Source of the DNA: Hymenobacter cellulosilyticus
GTDB taxonomy: Bacteria > Bacteroidota > Bacteroidia > Cytophagales > Hymenobacteraceae
Reading direction: 5' to 3'
Assembly (NCBI RefSeq): GCF_022919215.1
Contig: NZ_CP095046.1
Coordinates: 3,214,501 to 3,278,500 of the forward strand
DNA: 64,000 nucleotides
Part shown: one piece after another, positions 63,128-64,000 of the stretch
Layout: every line of letters starts with the position of its first letter
How positions within the stretch are numbered: position 1 is the first letter of the stretch
Position numbers and translations under genes: made by a program
The notes under the pieces: generated by a model
What the model saw: the letters and a program-made list of their open reading frames with translations, nothing else
What the model was told of the DNA's origin: nothing
Databases searched by the model: none

Positions 63128-64000
63128 ATGACCACCGCCTCTACCGCTCCGGCCGCCGCGCCCGATGCTTCTTTTTCGGATATTCCCAAGGACGACAAGC
63201 GCATCACCCGCGGCTGGACCTTCTACGACTGGGCCAACTCGGTGTACCCGCTGGTGATTACCAGCTCCATCTTTCCCATTTACTGGGGCGCGATGGTTAA
63301 GCAGGTGACCGGTACCGACAGCGGCAAAAGCCCCGTCGACTTCCTGGGTTTCCAGGTGCCGGGCTCGTCACTGCTGACCTACGCCATATCGGCCGCCTTC
63401 CTGCTTATTGCCCTCATTAGCCCGTTTCTGACGTCCTTGGCCGACTTCTCAGGCCGCAAGAAGCTGTTTATGCAGATCTTCTGCTACCTGGGCGCGGCTT
63501 CCTGCACGGCCTTGTTCTTCTTCACCCCCGACACGTTTACGGCCAGCACCTTCGTCTTCATCTCAGCCACCATTGGCTTCTCGGGCTCCATCGTGTTCTA
63601 CAACTCCTACCTGCCCCTGATTGCCTCCGAGGAGAAGTACGATTCGCTCTCGGCCCGCGGCTTTTCCATGGGTTACATCGGCTCGGTATTGCTGCTTGTT
63701 ATCTGCCTGGGTTTGATTATGGGCCACGACAAGCTGGGGCTGGAAGAAGGCTTTGCCACCCGCCTGGCCTTCCTGCTGACCGGTATCTGGTGGGCTGGGT
63801 TCGCCCAGATTCCCTTCTTCACCCTGCCCGCCGACCCGGGGCGCCCCGCCGGCGCCGCCGATGATTCGGGCTGGCTGCTCAACGGCTTTCGGGAGCTGGG
63901 CAAGGTGTGGGACCAACTCAAGCACTTACCCAACCTGAAGCGCTTCCTGCTGGCTTATTTCACTTATAACATGGGCGTGCAGACGGTGATGTACGTGGCC
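63128..64000 (+). CDS. MFS transporter, UMF1-type, C-terminus cut by window edge
   Basis: The ORF from the ATG at 63128 has no stop before the edge. It starts with a polar tail, then RITRGWTFYDWANSVYPLVI, the N-terminal motif of the UMF1 family (Atg22-like vacuolar and bacterial transporters). Further segments: 'FLLIALISPFLTSLADFSGR', 'KKLFMQIFCYLGAASCTALF' and 'GFSGSIVFYNSYLPLIASEE'. At least seven TM helices lie in the 291 visible residues. The substrate is unknown. The longer minus-strand ORFs here are shadows. Confidence 0.88.
   Translation, partial: MTTASTAPAAAPDASFSDIPKDDKRITRGWTFYDWANSVYPLVITSSIFPIYWGAMVKQVTGTDSGKSPVDFLGFQVPGSSLLTYAISAAFLLIALISPFLTSLADFSGRKKLFMQIFCYLGAASCTALFFFTPDTFTASTFVFISATIGFSGSIVFYNSYLPLIASEEKYDSLSARGFSMGYIGSVLLLVICLGLIMGHDKLGLEEGFATRLAFLLTGIWWAGFAQIPFFTLPADPGRPAGAADDSGWLLNGFRELGKVWDQLKHLPNLKRFLLAYFTYNMGVQTVMYVA

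Noticed and set aside
1..64000. tRNA, rRNA and transposase genes
   Set aside because: I looked for cloverleaf-like TTCGAATC/GGTTC arms, rRNA blocks and DDE/IS ORFs and saw none. This was by eye only, so a missed tRNA is possible.

Overview
The window is high-GC DNA (roughly 60%) from a member of the Bacteroidota, most likely Hymenobacter or a close relative in the Cytophagales. The signs are a SusC/SusD pair, type IX secretion tails on arabinanases, a Bacteroidota-type HU protein, and TAnnTTTG-like promoter elements with no consistent Shine-Dalgarno sequences. I ran no database search; family calls come from motifs.

Layout. 1-3.7 kb: a truncated beta-propeller-like secreted protein, a frameshifted small gene, an acyltransferase and a small hypothetical protein. 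3.9-10.7 kb: a leftward operon of a His-rich small membrane protein, a TonB-dependent siderophore-type receptor, an ABC ATPase and two DUF3526-type permeases. 10.9-17.4 kb: two PAS-rich histidine kinases (one hybrid with REC and Hpt) and a GAF protein. 17.8-43.4 kb: a complete L-arabinan utilisation locus. It holds SusC/SusD, five GH43 enzymes, GH127, GH51, a galactose mutarotase, araB-araD-araA, a sodium/solute symporter and a LacI-type regulator. Five copies of a CACAA-NNNN-TTGTG palindrome lie upstream of its transcription units. 43.8-45.3 kb: an NCS1 permease, followed by about 1.3 kb without genes. 46.6 kb: a DUF551-like ORF. 47.1-53.2 kb: a haem-uptake locus (small membrane protein, TonB receptor, HmuT, HmuU, HmuV). 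53.6-59.9 kb: a periplasmic molybdenum aldehyde oxidoreductase of the PaoABC kind with its XdhC-like chaperone and a MocA-like cytidylyltransferase. 60.2-63.1 kb: an HU protein and an AAA ATPase + HNH nuclease pair resembling the Septu (PtuAB) defence system. 63.1 kb to the end: a truncated UMF1-type MFS transporter.

How it works together. Secreted and lipid-anchored GH43/GH51/GH127 enzymes should cut arabinan to arabino-oligosaccharides and L-arabinose. SusC/D imports the oligosaccharides, the symporter carries the monosaccharide across the inner membrane, and AraA/AraB/AraD convert it to D-xylulose 5-phosphate. The LacI-type protein is the obvious candidate to bind the five palindromes and to repress its own gene.

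Major caution. Seventeen genic frameshifts occur, and every one is repaired by adding a single base in or next to a short run, nearly always G or C. They break SusC (twice), GalM, the symporter, GH127, two GH43s, HmuU, PaoA, PaoB, PaoC, XdhC (three times), MocA, the hybrid kinase tail and a small gene. The uniform sign argues for base undercalls in the assembly rather than seventeen real pseudogene lesions. I annotate these genes over their full restored span.
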